Shown: positions 18,243-27,985, counted from the first letter of the stretch. The stretch: DNA of 64,000 nucleotides from Actinomycetes bacterium (GCA_023264975.1 JAHFUS010000002.1:62001-126000), one strand, 5' to 3'. The notes: generated by a model not told the origin, from the sequence alone. Made by a program: numbers and translations.

Positions 18243-19316
18243 ATGTGGAGCGGCGACGTCCCCTGGCTCCGCCCCCTCAGCCGTCGCAGCCTGCTGGGCG
18301 GGATGGCGGCCGGCGCCGGTGGCATCGTCCTCGCACGGGCGGGCATCCGGCCCGCTTCGGCCGCCACGGCCATGATCGACCTGGGCGGTGTCGCCGTCGT
18401 CCCCCGGCACGAATGGGGCGGCGACCTGGCGCCGGCCGGGCCCATCCCCGCCGAGCCCGATGTGCGCTATCTCCTCGTGCACCACTCGGTCGATCCGGGC
18501 AACGACTACACCGAGGGCGACGTAGTCGGGGTCCTCCGGGGCTTCGTGCGCAACCACACGTCGCCGGACAAGGGCTGGCCCGACCTGGCCTACAACTTCC
18601 TCGTCGACCGCTTCGGGCGGGTGTGGGAGGGGCGCACCGGCAGCCTGGCCGGCCCCGTGGCGGGCGCCGCCAGCGGCGGCAATCAAGGCTTCGACCAGCT
18701 GTGCTGCTTCATCGGCAACCACCAGGCGGCCCAGCCCTCGGCGGCCGCATTCGACGCCATGGCCCGCCTTCTCCGGGCGCTGGCTGCCCGCTACGACATG
18801 TCCTTGGCCGACGGCGCCACGGCGACGTTCACCTCGCGGGGCTCGAACCGTCACCCGGCCGGCGCCGTCGTGACCACCCCCACCGTCGCCGGCCACCGGG
18901 ACATGAGCCGGACCCAGTGCCCGGGCGACCTGGTGGCTGCCCGCCTGGGTGAGCTCCGCGTCCTGGCCGCCGGTGCCGCCCCTCCGCAGGCCACCAACCC
19001 GCCCGCCGCCCCGCCCGCCCCGCCCGCTCCGCCGGCCACCAACCCGCCCGCCGCCCCGCCCGCCCCGCCCGCTCCGCCGGCCACCGCCACGCCCGCTCCG
19101 CCGCCCGCCGCCCCAGCGCCCACCAGCCCCGCCACGACCACAGGTACGCCGGGCCAAACGGTTGCGCCGGTCCGGCCGCAATCCTCTCCTACCGGCGCCG
19201 GCGCCGGCTGGGTACGGCCGGTCACCCTGGGCACCGGGACAGCGGCAGCCCTGGCCGCGGCCGCCGGTGTCGCCCGCGCCGCCAGGCGGCACCAGGACCC
19301 GGATTCCGGGCCCTGA
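18243..19316 (+). CDS. Tat-exported peptidoglycan-recognition amidase
   Basis: A 357-residue exported protein. It has a twin-arginine signal (SRRSLLGG then a hydrophobic stretch ending near PASAATA). An N-acetylmuramoyl-L-alanine amidase type 2/PGRP domain spans about 55-235: HHSVDPGND, YNFLVDRFGRVWEGR and a late GHRD...QCPG with zinc ligand His and Cys. The low-complexity stalk contains a duplicated TNPPAAPPAPPAPPA unit, and a C-terminal hydrophobic segment with basic end may anchor it. Expected role: cleavage of cell-wall peptide side chains. The start is set by a TAGCGT box 6 nt before ATG 18243. Confidence 0.88.
   Translation: MWSGDVPWLRPLSRRSLLGGMAAGAGGIVLARAGIRPASAATAMIDLGGVAVVPRHEWGGDLAPAGPIPAEPDVRYLLVHHSVDPGNDYTEGDVVGVLRGFVRNHTSPDKGWPDLAYNFLVDRFGRVWEGRTGSLAGPVAGAASGGNQGFDQLCCFIGNHQAAQPSAAAFDAMARLLRALAARYDMSLADGATATFTSRGSNRHPAGAVVTTPTVAGHRDMSRTQCPGDLVAARLGELRVLAAGAAPPQATNPPAAPPAPPAPPATNPPAAPPAPPAPPATATPAPPPAAPAPTSPATTTGTPGQTVAPVRPQSSPTGAGAGWVRPVTLGTGTAAALAAAAGVARAARRHQDPDSGP
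19001..19090 (+). repeat. 45-bp tandem duplication encoding a Pro/Ala stalk
   Basis: Two in-frame copies of a sequence encoding TNPPAAPPAPPAPPA (period 45 bp) in the amidase gene. They probably form a flexible spacer between the catalytic domain and the C-terminal segment. Boundaries are approximate. Confidence 0.75.
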
Positions 19317-19379
19317 CGCCGTCCGAACCGCTCCGCCGGCGTTGCCGGCACGCTGCCGGCGCTGTTCATCCGCAGGAGG

Positions 19380-19394
19380 GTTCGGAATCCGAAC
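19380..19394. promoter_or_regulatory. 15-bp palindrome upstream of the subtilase gene
   Basis: GTTCGGA-A-TCCGAAC has perfect 7-bp arms, lies 100 bp before the start codon, and is followed by another palindromic core AACCGGTT. It could be an operator; no regulator is identified. Confidence 0.35.
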
Positions 19395-19493
19395 GCCCAC
19401 ACCGGGTGAACCGGTTGCGGGGCGAAGGTCGATCGGAAAGACTTCCAAGCGGTCGAACCGGGCGGGTGCCCGCAGGGCCGACAAGGGGGTCTC

Positions 19494-20310
19494 ATGCGCT
19501 ACGACAAGCTCAGCCCGACACTGGCGGTGGCGGTCGACGACTACGCCCGAGCGGGCATCGGTGCGCTCGCCGTGCACAACCAGAACCTCGGCCTGGTATC
19601 GGTCGACGACACGCCGAAGGCCCCGAGGGTCGTGGTGTTCCTGCACCCCAAGGCGGGCGCCGACCTCGACCACCTGTCCGACCTCGGCATCGAGGTGAAC
19701 GGTGGCGTGGGCGCAGGCGGCGTGCGCACGGCCATCGTCCCCATGGACAGCATCGACCAGCTGAGCGAGGACGGGTCGGTGAGCCGTATCGTCCCGGCCC
19801 AGCGCATGCGGCTGCTGATGGACGTGGCCCGCACGGCGGTGAAGGTCCCCACGTTCCGCAAGACCGCCAAGGTCGGCGGCAAGGGCGTCATCGTCGGCGT
19901 CGTCGACACGGGGATCGAGGTCGGCCATCCCGACTTCGAAGGCCGCATCCTCCGGGTCTGGGATCAGACCCTGAACGGCACCGGCGTGACGGAGGGCGCC
20001 TACGGCGTGGAGCTCACGGACGCGGCGATGGTGCAGTCCCGCGACACCGTCGGCCACGGCACCCACGTCGCCGGCATCGCCGCCGGCGCCGACCCCACGT
20101 ACACGGGCGTGGCACCCGAGGCCAACCTGGTGATCGTCAAGTCGGACCTGATGGACGCCCACATCGCCGACGGCATCCGCTACATCTTCCGGATCGCCGA
20201 AGAGCGCAACATGCCGGCGGTGGTGAACCTCAGCCTGGGAGGCCACGCCGACGGCCACGACGGCTCCGACTCGCTGTCGACGGTGATCGACGAGGCGGTC
20301 GGGCCCGGGC
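19494..20310 (+). CDS. Subtilisin-like serine protease (S8), N-terminal part before a frameshift
   Basis: Residues 1-272 of an intracellular subtilase; no signal peptide is present. An inhibitor-like propeptide covers about 45-110 (VVVFLHPKAGADLDHL ... GGVRTAIVPMD). The catalytic domain then begins, with Asp138 in VGVVDTGIEVGHPDF and His188 in GHGTHVAGIAAG. Around 20301-20310 (GGGCCCGGGC) the frame breaks: removing one G restores GPGRIVCCAAGNEG, the expected continuation. As read, the plus-0 frame stays open to 21530 but is nonsense. This is either an assembly/sequencing error in the G/C run or a genuine inactivating mutation. ATG 19494 has a GGGGG Shine-Dalgarno-like run. Confidence 0.85.
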
Positions 20311-20316
20311 CGCATC

Positions 20317-21246
20317 GTGTGCTGTGCGGCGGGCAACGAGGGCAACCTAAACATCCACGCCCAGGTCCTGATGCAGAAGGGCCGCACCCGCACCATCGGC
20401 TGCGCCATGGCCCGGCGGGGGCCCGCCGATCCTGCCTTCGTGGCCGCCTACAACGGCTGGTACAACAAGGCCGACCGGATCGAGGTGTCGGTGGTCTCGC
20501 CGTCCGACGTGTCGACGCCGTTCCAGCCCGTCATCACGACGGGCTCACCGTCGAAGGACTACCAGCTGCCCGAGGGCGCCGTCCGCATCATCACCCCCGG
20601 CCCCGATCCCGGCAACGGCGACTACAACTTCGTCGTCATGGTGGAGCCGGCGCCCACGCCGGCCGGCTCCCCGCCGCCTTCGGGCCTCTGGCGCCTGCGG
20701 CTCAAGGGCGCCCGCGTCTCGAAAGGCACCGTCGACGTGTGGACCATCGACGAGCGGGTGTCGCTGTTCAGCGGCCGCACCGTGGTCGACAACATGAAAA
20801 TCGGGTCGCCCGGTTCGGCCACGGGTGCCATCACGCTGGCCTCCTACACCACCAAGGTGGAGTGGGAGAACATCTTCGGCGACCCCTTCACGGCCGGCCT
20901 CGAGCTCGACGACGTCTCCGACTTCAGCAGCGAGGGCCCGCGGCGCGACGGCGTGGAGAAGCCCGACCTGGCCGCGCCGGGGGCGATGATCGCCGCCGCC
21001 CTGTCGGTGCACTCAGGCGCCCAACCCAACTTTCTGGTGGACTCCTTGCACACCATCAAGTCGGGCACCAGCATGGCCACGCCCTTTGTCGTGGGCCTGG
21101 TGGCGCTGCTCCTCCAGCGTCAGCCCGACCTCAAGCCGGCCGCCGCCAAGGCGCTCCTGCGCAAGCACAGCCTCATCCCGGGCCACAAGGCGGGCGTGTT
21201 CGACGCCAAGTGGGGCTACGGCCTCATCAACGCCAAGGGCCTCTGA
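20317..21246 (+). CDS. Subtilisin-like serine protease (S8), C-terminal part after the frameshift
   Basis: This reading frame carries the rest of the same enzyme: CCAAGNEG (oxyanion Asn region) at its start and the catalytic Ser in SGTSMATPFVVG near the end. Between them is a large insertion of about 200 residues (for example WYNKADRIEVSVVSP). It resembles the jelly-roll insert of clostridial CspB-type subtilases, an assignment from memory of the family and therefore tentative. The intact gene would encode about 583 residues. The coordinate 20317 is only the first start codon in this frame; a separate translation start is not proposed. Confidence 0.85.
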   Translation: MCCAAGNEGNLNIHAQVLMQKGRTRTIGCAMARRGPADPAFVAAYNGWYNKADRIEVSVVSPSDVSTPFQPVITTGSPSKDYQLPEGAVRIITPGPDPGNGDYNFVVMVEPAPTPAGSPPPSGLWRLRLKGARVSKGTVDVWTIDERVSLFSGRTVVDNMKIGSPGSATGAITLASYTTKVEWENIFGDPFTAGLELDDVSDFSSEGPRRDGVEKPDLAAPGAMIAAALSVHSGAQPNFLVDSLHTIKSGTSMATPFVVGLVALLLQRQPDLKPAAAKALLRKHSLIPGHKAGVFDAKWGYGLINAKGL

Positions 21247-21266
21247 GCAGGCCCACGAACGCCCCA

Positions 21267-21530
21267 ATGGACTGGTCCAAGGTCGACGCCGCCCTCGCCG
21301 GCGCCCTGGCCGACGCGGGCGACCCCGGCGAGCGCCTGTTGCCCGTCTTCGTCCATGTGGACGCGGGACGGGCCGACCCGTCCATCCTCGCCGACCTCGA
21401 CGTGCAGCCGGAGGGAGGCGGCGTGCGCACGGGCATGGTCTCCCCGGACGGCGTCGACCACCTCACCGACCAGCCCTGGGTGACCAGAGTGCAGCTGTCA
21501 GGCCCGCTCCGGCTTCTTGGCGACGCCTGA
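21267..21530 (+). CDS. Stand-alone subtilase-propeptide-like protein
   Basis: An 87-residue protein beginning 20 bp after the protease stop. It aligns by eye with the propeptide of that protease: PVFVHVDAG with VVFLHPKAG, LADLDV with LSDLGIEV, GGVRTGMVSPDGVDHL with GGVRTAIVPMDSIDQL, and a shared RLL near the end. No catalytic residues are present. Subtilase propeptides fold the enzyme and inhibit it. A free copy next to the protease could therefore be an inhibitor or chaperone in trans, or a leftover of gene duplication. ATG 21267 lacks a clear Shine-Dalgarno; coupling to the upstream gene is likely. Confidence 0.7.
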   Translation: MDWSKVDAALAGALADAGDPGERLLPVFVHVDAGRADPSILADLDVQPEGGGVRTGMVSPDGVDHLTDQPWVTRVQLSGPLRLLGDA

Positions 21531-21849
21531 CCGCTCGCCGCCCAGCACCCGGAACACGGCTCCAGTTAGCGCGTCCGGTCGGCGACCGGGACCGGGACCC
21601 CACAGGTCCGATTCGCGCCATCCAACACCTATGTGCATGTTGCGGAGCTGGGAAGGACCATTGCCGGCCACGGGGAACCTTAGGTGCATGAAGGGACCCG
21701 TCTCCCAGCCCAGCAGTGCCAGCCGCCGGCCTCCCGAGCCACACAGGCCGCTCCTCGCGGTGCGGCCGGGCGTCACCCTCCTCGCTGCCCGCGCCCGTCG
21801 CAGGCGCTTCCGCCGCAGCGACATGCGCTAGGACTGCGGTACCGGCCCG
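21531..21849. other. 319-bp convergent intergenic region
   Basis: Lies between the propeptide-like gene and a convergent dehydrogenase gene. It holds one clear hairpin (21575-21589) and no coding region I can support. A 108-codon leftward frame exists here but its composition looks non-coding. Confidence 0.4.
21575..21589 (+). terminator. Hairpin after the subtilase/propeptide genes
   Basis: CCGGTC, loop GGC, GACCGG: a perfect 6-bp stem 44 bp after the stop, without a U-tract. A weak terminator candidate. Confidence 0.35.
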
Positions 21850-22971
21850 TCAGGCGGCGGGGGGCCGGTGGACGATGACCGACCGGGCGAGATCGCCCGT
21901 GCCCAGGGCCTCGAGCGCCTCGTTGACCTCGCTGAGGTCGATGGTGCGTGACACCAGGCCTTCCAGGTCGAGGCGCCCCGCCCGGTAGAGCCGGAGCAGG
22001 CGGGGGACGTCCTGGCGGATGTTCGACGAGCCGTACCAGCACCCCGAGATCGTCTTGCCCGCCAGGACGACGCCGAAGAAGGCGGGGACGGAGACGGTGA
22101 CGTCCATGGCGGGCACGCCCACCAGCACGGCATGGCCTCCCCGGCGGGTCATGGTGATGGCCTGGTCGATGGTGCGCTGCGCCCCGACCACCTCGAACGC
22201 CACATCCGCCCCCCGCTGCTCGGTGAGCTTCATCACGCCGGCCACGGCGTCGGTGGACGAGGCGTCGACGGCGTGGGTGGCGCCGAAGGACGCGGCGAGG
22301 TCGAGCTTGGCCGGGTTGGTGTCGACGGCGATGATCCGGGCGGCGCCGGCGATCCGCGCACCCTGGATCACGTTGAGGCCGACACCGCCGCACCCCACGA
22401 CGGCAACCGTGTCGCCCTCCGCCACCCGGGCCGTGTTCAGCACCGCGCCCACGCCGGTGAGCACCGAGCAGCCGAGCAGGGAGGCCAGCTTCAGGTCGAG
22501 GTCGGCGGGCAGTTTCACCAAGCCGGTCTCGGGCACGACGGCCAACTCGGAGAAGGTGCCGCTGGCCGCCATCTGGTGCAGCGGGGCGCCACCCGAGCGC
22601 AGCCGGGTGGTGCCGTCGAGCAGGCCGCCCGAGGCGAGGGTGATGGTGGCCGTCTCGCACAGGTGGCCCTGGCGGCGCTCGCACAGGTAGCAGGTGCCGC
22701 ACTGGGGGACCCAGGACACGAGCACGGGGTCGCCCGGCTGCACGGCGGTGACGCCGTCGCCCACCTTCTCCACCACGCCGGCGCCTTCGTGGCCGAGCAC
22801 GGCCGGCGTGGGCATGAGCATCACGCCGTCGCGGGCCGACAGGTCCGAATGGCACACCCCCGATGCGACGATGCGCACCTGCACCTCGCCGGTGCGGGGG
22901 TCCTCGACCTCCACGTCGTCGCGGATCTCGAGGGGCCGGCCGAGGGCGGCGAGGACGGCGGCCCGGACCAT
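21850..22971 (-). CDS. Zinc-dependent alcohol dehydrogenase (class III-like MDR)
   Basis: A 373-residue enzyme of the NAD/NDMA-dependent alcohol dehydrogenase group. It has a catalytic zinc site (GVCHSDLS, GHEGAGVV), a structural zinc lobe (PQCGTCYLCERRQGHLC), an active-site CSVLTGVGAV block and a Rossmann loop VVGCGGVGLNVIQGARI. Likely substrates are primary alcohols or thiol adducts of aldehydes; the exact one is unknown. ATG 22971 is 7 nt after a TAGGTT box, which lies inside the end of the next gene upstream. Confidence 0.9.
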   Translation of the reverse strand: MVRAAVLAALGRPLEIRDDVEVEDPRTGEVQVRIVASGVCHSDLSARDGVMLMPTPAVLGHEGAGVVEKVGDGVTAVQPGDPVLVSWVPQCGTCYLCERRQGHLCETATITLASGGLLDGTTRLRSGGAPLHQMAASGTFSELAVVPETGLVKLPADLDLKLASLLGCSVLTGVGAVLNTARVAEGDTVAVVGCGGVGLNVIQGARIAGAARIIAVDTNPAKLDLAASFGATHAVDASSTDAVAGVMKLTEQRGADVAFEVVGAQRTIDQAITMTRRGGHAVLVGVPAMDVTVSVPAFFGVVLAGKTISGCWYGSSNIRQDVPRLLRLYRAGRLDLEGLVSRTIDLSEVNEALEALGTGDLARSVIVHRPPAA

Positions 22972-22981
22972 GGGCCGGAAC

Positions 22982-23278
22982 CTACCGCCGCCGGGGCTCG
23001 GGGTCCTCCCGCTCGGCCTTCTTGACGCCGTACCCGATGACGAGTCCGGGCGCGAGGGTGAAGATGGAGCCGACGAGACCGATCATCACGACCACGATCA
23101 GCACGTCGCTGAACTCGCCGGCGGCGCCGAGGGCGAAGGCCACGATCGAGACGAGGACGAGGCCGTAGCCCACCCGCTTGCCCAGCGCCCCCCACCGGGC
23201 CCACCGGGCCCGGCTGGCCCGGACGGGGTCAACCGCCTCGCCGTCCACCGCGTCCTCGCCGCTCACCACGTCGCCCAT
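22982..23278 (-). CDS. Small two-helix membrane protein
   Basis: A 98-residue protein with two transmembrane helices (about 37-52 and 57-84) and charged ends. It resembles short hypothetical membrane proteins of actinobacteria and has no assigned function. ATG 23278 lies inside the last 16 bp of the glycosyltransferase gene, so it is translated as the distal gene of that operon. Confidence 0.65.
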   Translation of the reverse strand: MGDVVSGEDAVDGEAVDPVRASRARWARWGALGKRVGYGLVLVSIVAFALGAAGEFSDVLIVVVMIGLVGSIFTLAPGLVIGYGVKKAEREDPEPRRR

Positions 23279-24372
23279 CCTGCCCGGTCGAACACGGCGG
23301 CGAGGCGTTGGGGGAGGTCGTGGAGGTCGAAGTCGGCACGGGCCACGGCCTGGTTGTGGTCGAGCAGGGCGGGGTCGGGATCGTCGAGCCAGGCGGCCAG
23401 CGGAGCGGCGTCGTTGGCCGGGAACCACCGGAAGCCGAAGGCCTCGAGCTCGGTGGCCACCGGGTAGCGGTGGAGGGCGAGGGGCCGGCGGTACAGGGCC
23501 GACTCGATCACCGGGTTGCCGAATCCCTCCCAGGAGGACGGGAAGGCGACGGCGTCGCACGCCGCGTAGGCGTCGGCCATGGTGGCGCCTCCGAGGCCGT
23601 GCACGACGGGGACGGTGGCGGCGCCCAGGAGACGGCCGAGCTCGGGCCCGTAGCCGTCCTCGGCCGGGCCCAGCAGCCAGTAGACGGCGTCGAGGGCGTC
23701 GGCGAGTGCCAGCGCGTCACCGACGCCCTTGCGGGCCAGGGCGCGGGTGGGCTGCACCAGGAGCCGCTGCCCGGCCCTCACCCCGAGGCGGGCGCGGGTC
23801 TCGTCCCGCCGGCCAGGGGGCGGGTCGGGGTCGAACGTGTTCCGCACGGTGGTGGCGGCGATCCCATGGGTGGCCAGCTCATGGCGGCTGCGGTCGTTGA
23901 TCGTGACGTGCGCCCATGCCGGGTCGGCGGGTGGCGGCGGGTGGCCGGCGAAGCGGGCCCGCTGCCACGGCAGGTCGTGATGGTGGAGCACGGCCCGCCG
24001 CCCGGCCAGCACGCCCGCCACCACCTCGGCCGCCGCAGGGTTCAGCGGCAGGGAGCAGAGGTTCTCGACGACAACCAGGCCGGCGCCGTCGAGCGCCGCT
24101 TCGAGGTCGGGAGGCTTCGGCGGTTCGGGGGCGTCGATGGCCAGTCCAGGGAGCACCACGTCGGCCTTGCCCTCGCCGGCGACCGTGCGCACGTCGAACC
24201 CGAGTTGGCCGAGGGCCCAGCCCCACTTGGCCGCCTCCACCGACACCCCGTCCGGCCCTCCGAGGCGGAACGACACCACTGCCGCGACGGGCGCACCCCT
24301 CGTTCCGCCGGGCCCTGCGTCCGGGTCGCCGGTGCCAGGCTCCGCGCTGGCACGCCCGCTGCCGGGCGTCAC
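23263..24372 (-). CDS. Glycosyltransferase (GT4-like)
   Basis: A 369-residue cytoplasmic enzyme of GT-B fold. The first domain begins VAAVVSFRLGGPDGVSVEAAKWGWAL, of which the glycine-rich loop LGGPDGVS is diagnostic. The C-terminal nucleotide-sugar domain carries LLVQPTRALARKG and the acceptor motif FPSSWEGFGNPVIESALYR, with the ExxxxxxxE-type pair seen in GT4. Sugar donor and acceptor are unknown. GTG 24372 overlaps the stop of the DUF5317 gene as GTGA, indicating translational coupling. Confidence 0.85.
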   Translation of the reverse strand: MTPGSGRASAEPGTGDPDAGPGGTRGAPVAAVVSFRLGGPDGVSVEAAKWGWALGQLGFDVRTVAGEGKADVVLPGLAIDAPEPPKPPDLEAALDGAGLVVVENLCSLPLNPAAAEVVAGVLAGRRAVLHHHDLPWQRARFAGHPPPPADPAWAHVTINDRSRHELATHGIAATTVRNTFDPDPPPGRRDETRARLGVRAGQRLLVQPTRALARKGVGDALALADALDAVYWLLGPAEDGYGPELGRLLGAATVPVVHGLGGATMADAYAACDAVAFPSSWEGFGNPVIESALYRRPLALHRYPVATELEAFGFRWFPANDAAPLAAWLDDPDPALLDHNQAVARADFDLHDLPQRLAAVFDRAGWATW

Positions 24373-25046
24373 CCGGTGGTGCGCGCGAACTGCGGGGTGC
24401 GGCGCCGGCGGGCCGAGTGGGCCCGGCGGGGGGCGGGCGCCAGCAGGCGGGCGACCACGTTGGCCGCCCCGACGGCCATGACCACGTCGCCGAAGGACAC
24501 CACCTCACCCAGGGCCCGGACGGGGATGATGTCGCCGAGCGCGGGCAGGCGGTCCGATGGCCGCTCCAGGTGATGCTTGGCGGCCAGGACGACCTGGCCC
24601 GCCTGCCCTTCGCCCGCCAGACCTGCCGCCACCAGGGCGTCGGAGCGCACCGGCATGCCGGCGTTGAGGGCTATGGCAGCCAGGTTCATGGCCACGCCGG
24701 TGGCCACCATCCACATCCCCACCATGGTGACGTTGGCGGCGGCGAAGGCGATCAGCAGGACGAACGACGCCACCAGCAGCAGGTAGGCGGCGCCGTCGAC
24801 CCGGCCCACCAGCAGCTGCAGGGCGAGACCGGCGCCCAGGAGCGGCCACCCGCGCAGCGGCCGGACGGCCGGCGACCGGCGGCGCTCGCCCGGCGCCCCG
24901 ATCCACCGCCGCACGGGCGCCAGCCGGTCGCCATGGCGCCGGGCGTCGTGCGCCGACCAGCCCGGCGCCGTGGGGCCGGGTCGGCGGTCGCCGGCCAGCA
25001 GCACGATGTCGGCGCCGGCCGCCACCGCCAGGAGCGTGAACCGCAT
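24369..25046 (-). CDS. DUF5317 family membrane protein
   Basis: A 225-residue multi-helix membrane protein. The family hallmarks are NAGMPVRSDAL, KHHLERPSDRLPALGDIIP and VVSFGDVVMAVG. The function of DUF5317 is unknown. ATG 25046 is 8 nt after a TACCTT box that shares its TA pair with the box of the divergent crotonase gene. The gene leads an operon with the glycosyltransferase and the two-helix membrane protein. Confidence 0.85.
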   Translation of the reverse strand: MRFTLLAVAAGADIVLLAGDRRPGPTAPGWSAHDARRHGDRLAPVRRWIGAPGERRRSPAVRPLRGWPLLGAGLALQLLVGRVDGAAYLLLVASFVLLIAFAAANVTMVGMWMVATGVAMNLAAIALNAGMPVRSDALVAAGLAGEGQAGQVVLAAKHHLERPSDRLPALGDIIPVRALGEVVSFGDVVMAVGAANVVARLLAPAPRRAHSARRRRTPQFARTTG

Positions 25047-25054
25047 GGAGTGCC

Positions 25055-25064
25055 AAGGTAGCGT
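25055..25064. promoter_or_regulatory. Back-to-back -10 boxes sharing one TA step
   Basis: AAGGTAGCGT contains TACCTT on the minus strand (25060-25055, 8 nt before ATG 25046) and TAGCGT on the plus strand (25059-25064, 8 nt before GTG 25073). The boxes overlap by the central TA, so the two promoters should exclude each other. Confidence 0.55.
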
Positions 25065-25072
25065 CCGTGGTC

Positions 25073-26879
<1,807 letters not shown>

Positions 26880-26894
26880 CCGCCCTGCGCCGGC

Positions 26895-27143
26895 TCAGAA
26901 CGTGGCACGGCGCCTCTGGCTGCGCTGCATGAGCCACACGATGAGGGCGGCGCCCAGTACGGCAAGGAGCAGGCCGCTGCGCCCGAACAGGGCGTTGCCC
27001 ACGATCCCGCCGAGGAAGGAGCCACCGATCCCGACGAGGATGGTCATGCCGACCGACATGGGATTGGGGCCGGGGATGGCCAGGCGACCGAGGGCGCCGA
27101 CGACGAGGCCGACGAGGACGATGCTGAGGATGACGAGGAGCAT
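26895..27143 (-). CDS. GlsB/YeaQ/YmgE family membrane protein
   Basis: An 82-residue protein with three short transmembrane helices and the family's glycine patterns (GLVVGALGRLAIPG, GIGGSFLGGIVGN). Sometimes annotated transglycosylase-associated, it is generally stress-linked, but its biochemical function is not established. Convergent with gmd (15 bp) and divergent from the crotonase at 27189. Confidence 0.85.
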   Translation of the reverse strand: MLLVILSIVLVGLVVGALGRLAIPGPNPMSVGMTILVGIGGSFLGGIVGNALFGRSGLLLAVLGAALIVWLMQRSQRRRATF

Positions 27144-27188
27144 GCCCCTAGTGTTCCGCAACCCGGCCAGTCCTACACAGCGGACACG

Positions 27189-27917
27189 ATGACGGTCCGG
27201 ACGGCGCACGCCGGATCCGTCTCGGTCGTCACCATCGACCGCCCCGAGCGCCGCAACGCCCTGGACGACGACGCTTGCGAGGCGCTGGTTGCCGCCCTCG
27301 GAGAGGCGGGAGCGGCGGGGGCCGGCGCCGTCGTCCTCCACGGCGCCGGCGGGCACTTCTGCGCGGGGGCCGACCTGTCGGCTGTCCCGAGCGCCGCCTT
27401 CCTGGACGGTCTGCGACGGCTGCTCGACGCCGTCGTCGCCCTTCCCGTCCCTGTGATAGCGGCGGTCGAGGGCGTGGCCCTGGGCGCCGGCCTCCAGCTG
27501 GCGGTGGCGTGCGACCTGCGGGTGGCTGCACCCGATTCCCGTTTCGGGGTCCCGGCGGCCAGACTGGGCCTGGTGATGGACCATGCCAGCGTCCAGCGCG
27601 TTGCCCTCCTGGCCGGCCACGGCCCCGCCCGGGCCATGCTGCTCGCCGCCGAGGAGATCGACGGCGCCGCCGCTGTCCGCCTGGGGCTGGCCCAGCGGGC
27701 GGGATCGCTCGACGACGCCATGGCGTGGGCCGGCCAGATCGCGGCCCTGGCCCCGCTCAGCGTCGCCGCCCACAAGCTGGCGCTCAACCGCCTCGTGGCC
27801 GCGCCCGACGACCCCGACGTGGAGAACGCCCGGCGCCGGGCGTGGGCCAGCGCCGACCTGGCAGAGGGCGTGGCCGCCTTCGCCGAGCGCCGCCCGCCCC
27901 GCTTCGAGGGGCGCTGA
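27189..27917 (+). CDS. Enoyl-CoA hydratase/isomerase family protein
   Basis: A 242-residue crotonase-fold protein with VVTIDRPERRNALDDDA, oxyanion segment HFCAGADL and GVALGAGLQLAVACDL. Both acidic residues of classical enoyl-CoA hydratase are replaced (GLQL; GVPAARLGL), so it is unlikely to be a straightforward hydratase. The end of the gene (ERRPPRFEGR then stop) is duplicated just downstream. It sits 64 bp before ccdA, but a functional link to cytochrome c maturation is not evident. Confidence 0.83.
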   Translation: MTVRTAHAGSVSVVTIDRPERRNALDDDACEALVAALGEAGAAGAGAVVLHGAGGHFCAGADLSAVPSAAFLDGLRRLLDAVVALPVPVIAAVEGVALGAGLQLAVACDLRVAAPDSRFGVPAARLGLVMDHASVQRVALLAGHGPARAMLLAAEEIDGAAAVRLGLAQRAGSLDDAMAWAGQIAALAPLSVAAHKLALNRLVAAPDDPDVENARRRAWASADLAEGVAAFAERRPPRFEGR

Positions 27918-27985
27918 CGGTGGACGAGTCGCCGATGACCGCCGTCGAGCGCCGCCCGCCCCGCTTCCAGGGGCGCTGACGGTGG
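27885..27985 (+). repeat. 39-bp direct repeat spanning the crotonase stop and the ccdA start region
   Basis: Copies at 27885-27923 and 27947-27985 differ by one base. Each contains the codons for ERRPPRF-GR, a TGA stop and a following GTG. The first copy's GTG opens a 19-codon frame that ends in the second copy; the second copy's GTG (27982) is the ccdA start. Confidence 0.85.

Noticed and set aside
16290-20408. 1372-codon open frame on the minus strand
   Set aside because: Runs antisense through the amidase and subtilase genes and across another gene; composition is typical of high-GC shadow frames and no domain is recognisable.
20317-21530. 678-residue single protein from the subtilase start to 21530
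   Set aside because: After the frameshift near 20305 the plus-0 frame loses all subtilase similarity until the separate propeptide-like gene, so one continuous protein is not credible.
21498-21824. 108-codon leftward frame in the intergenic space
   Set aside because: Very Arg/Gly-rich, no ribosome site or -10 box at the right distance, overlaps the end of the propeptide-like gene, and resembles nothing I know.
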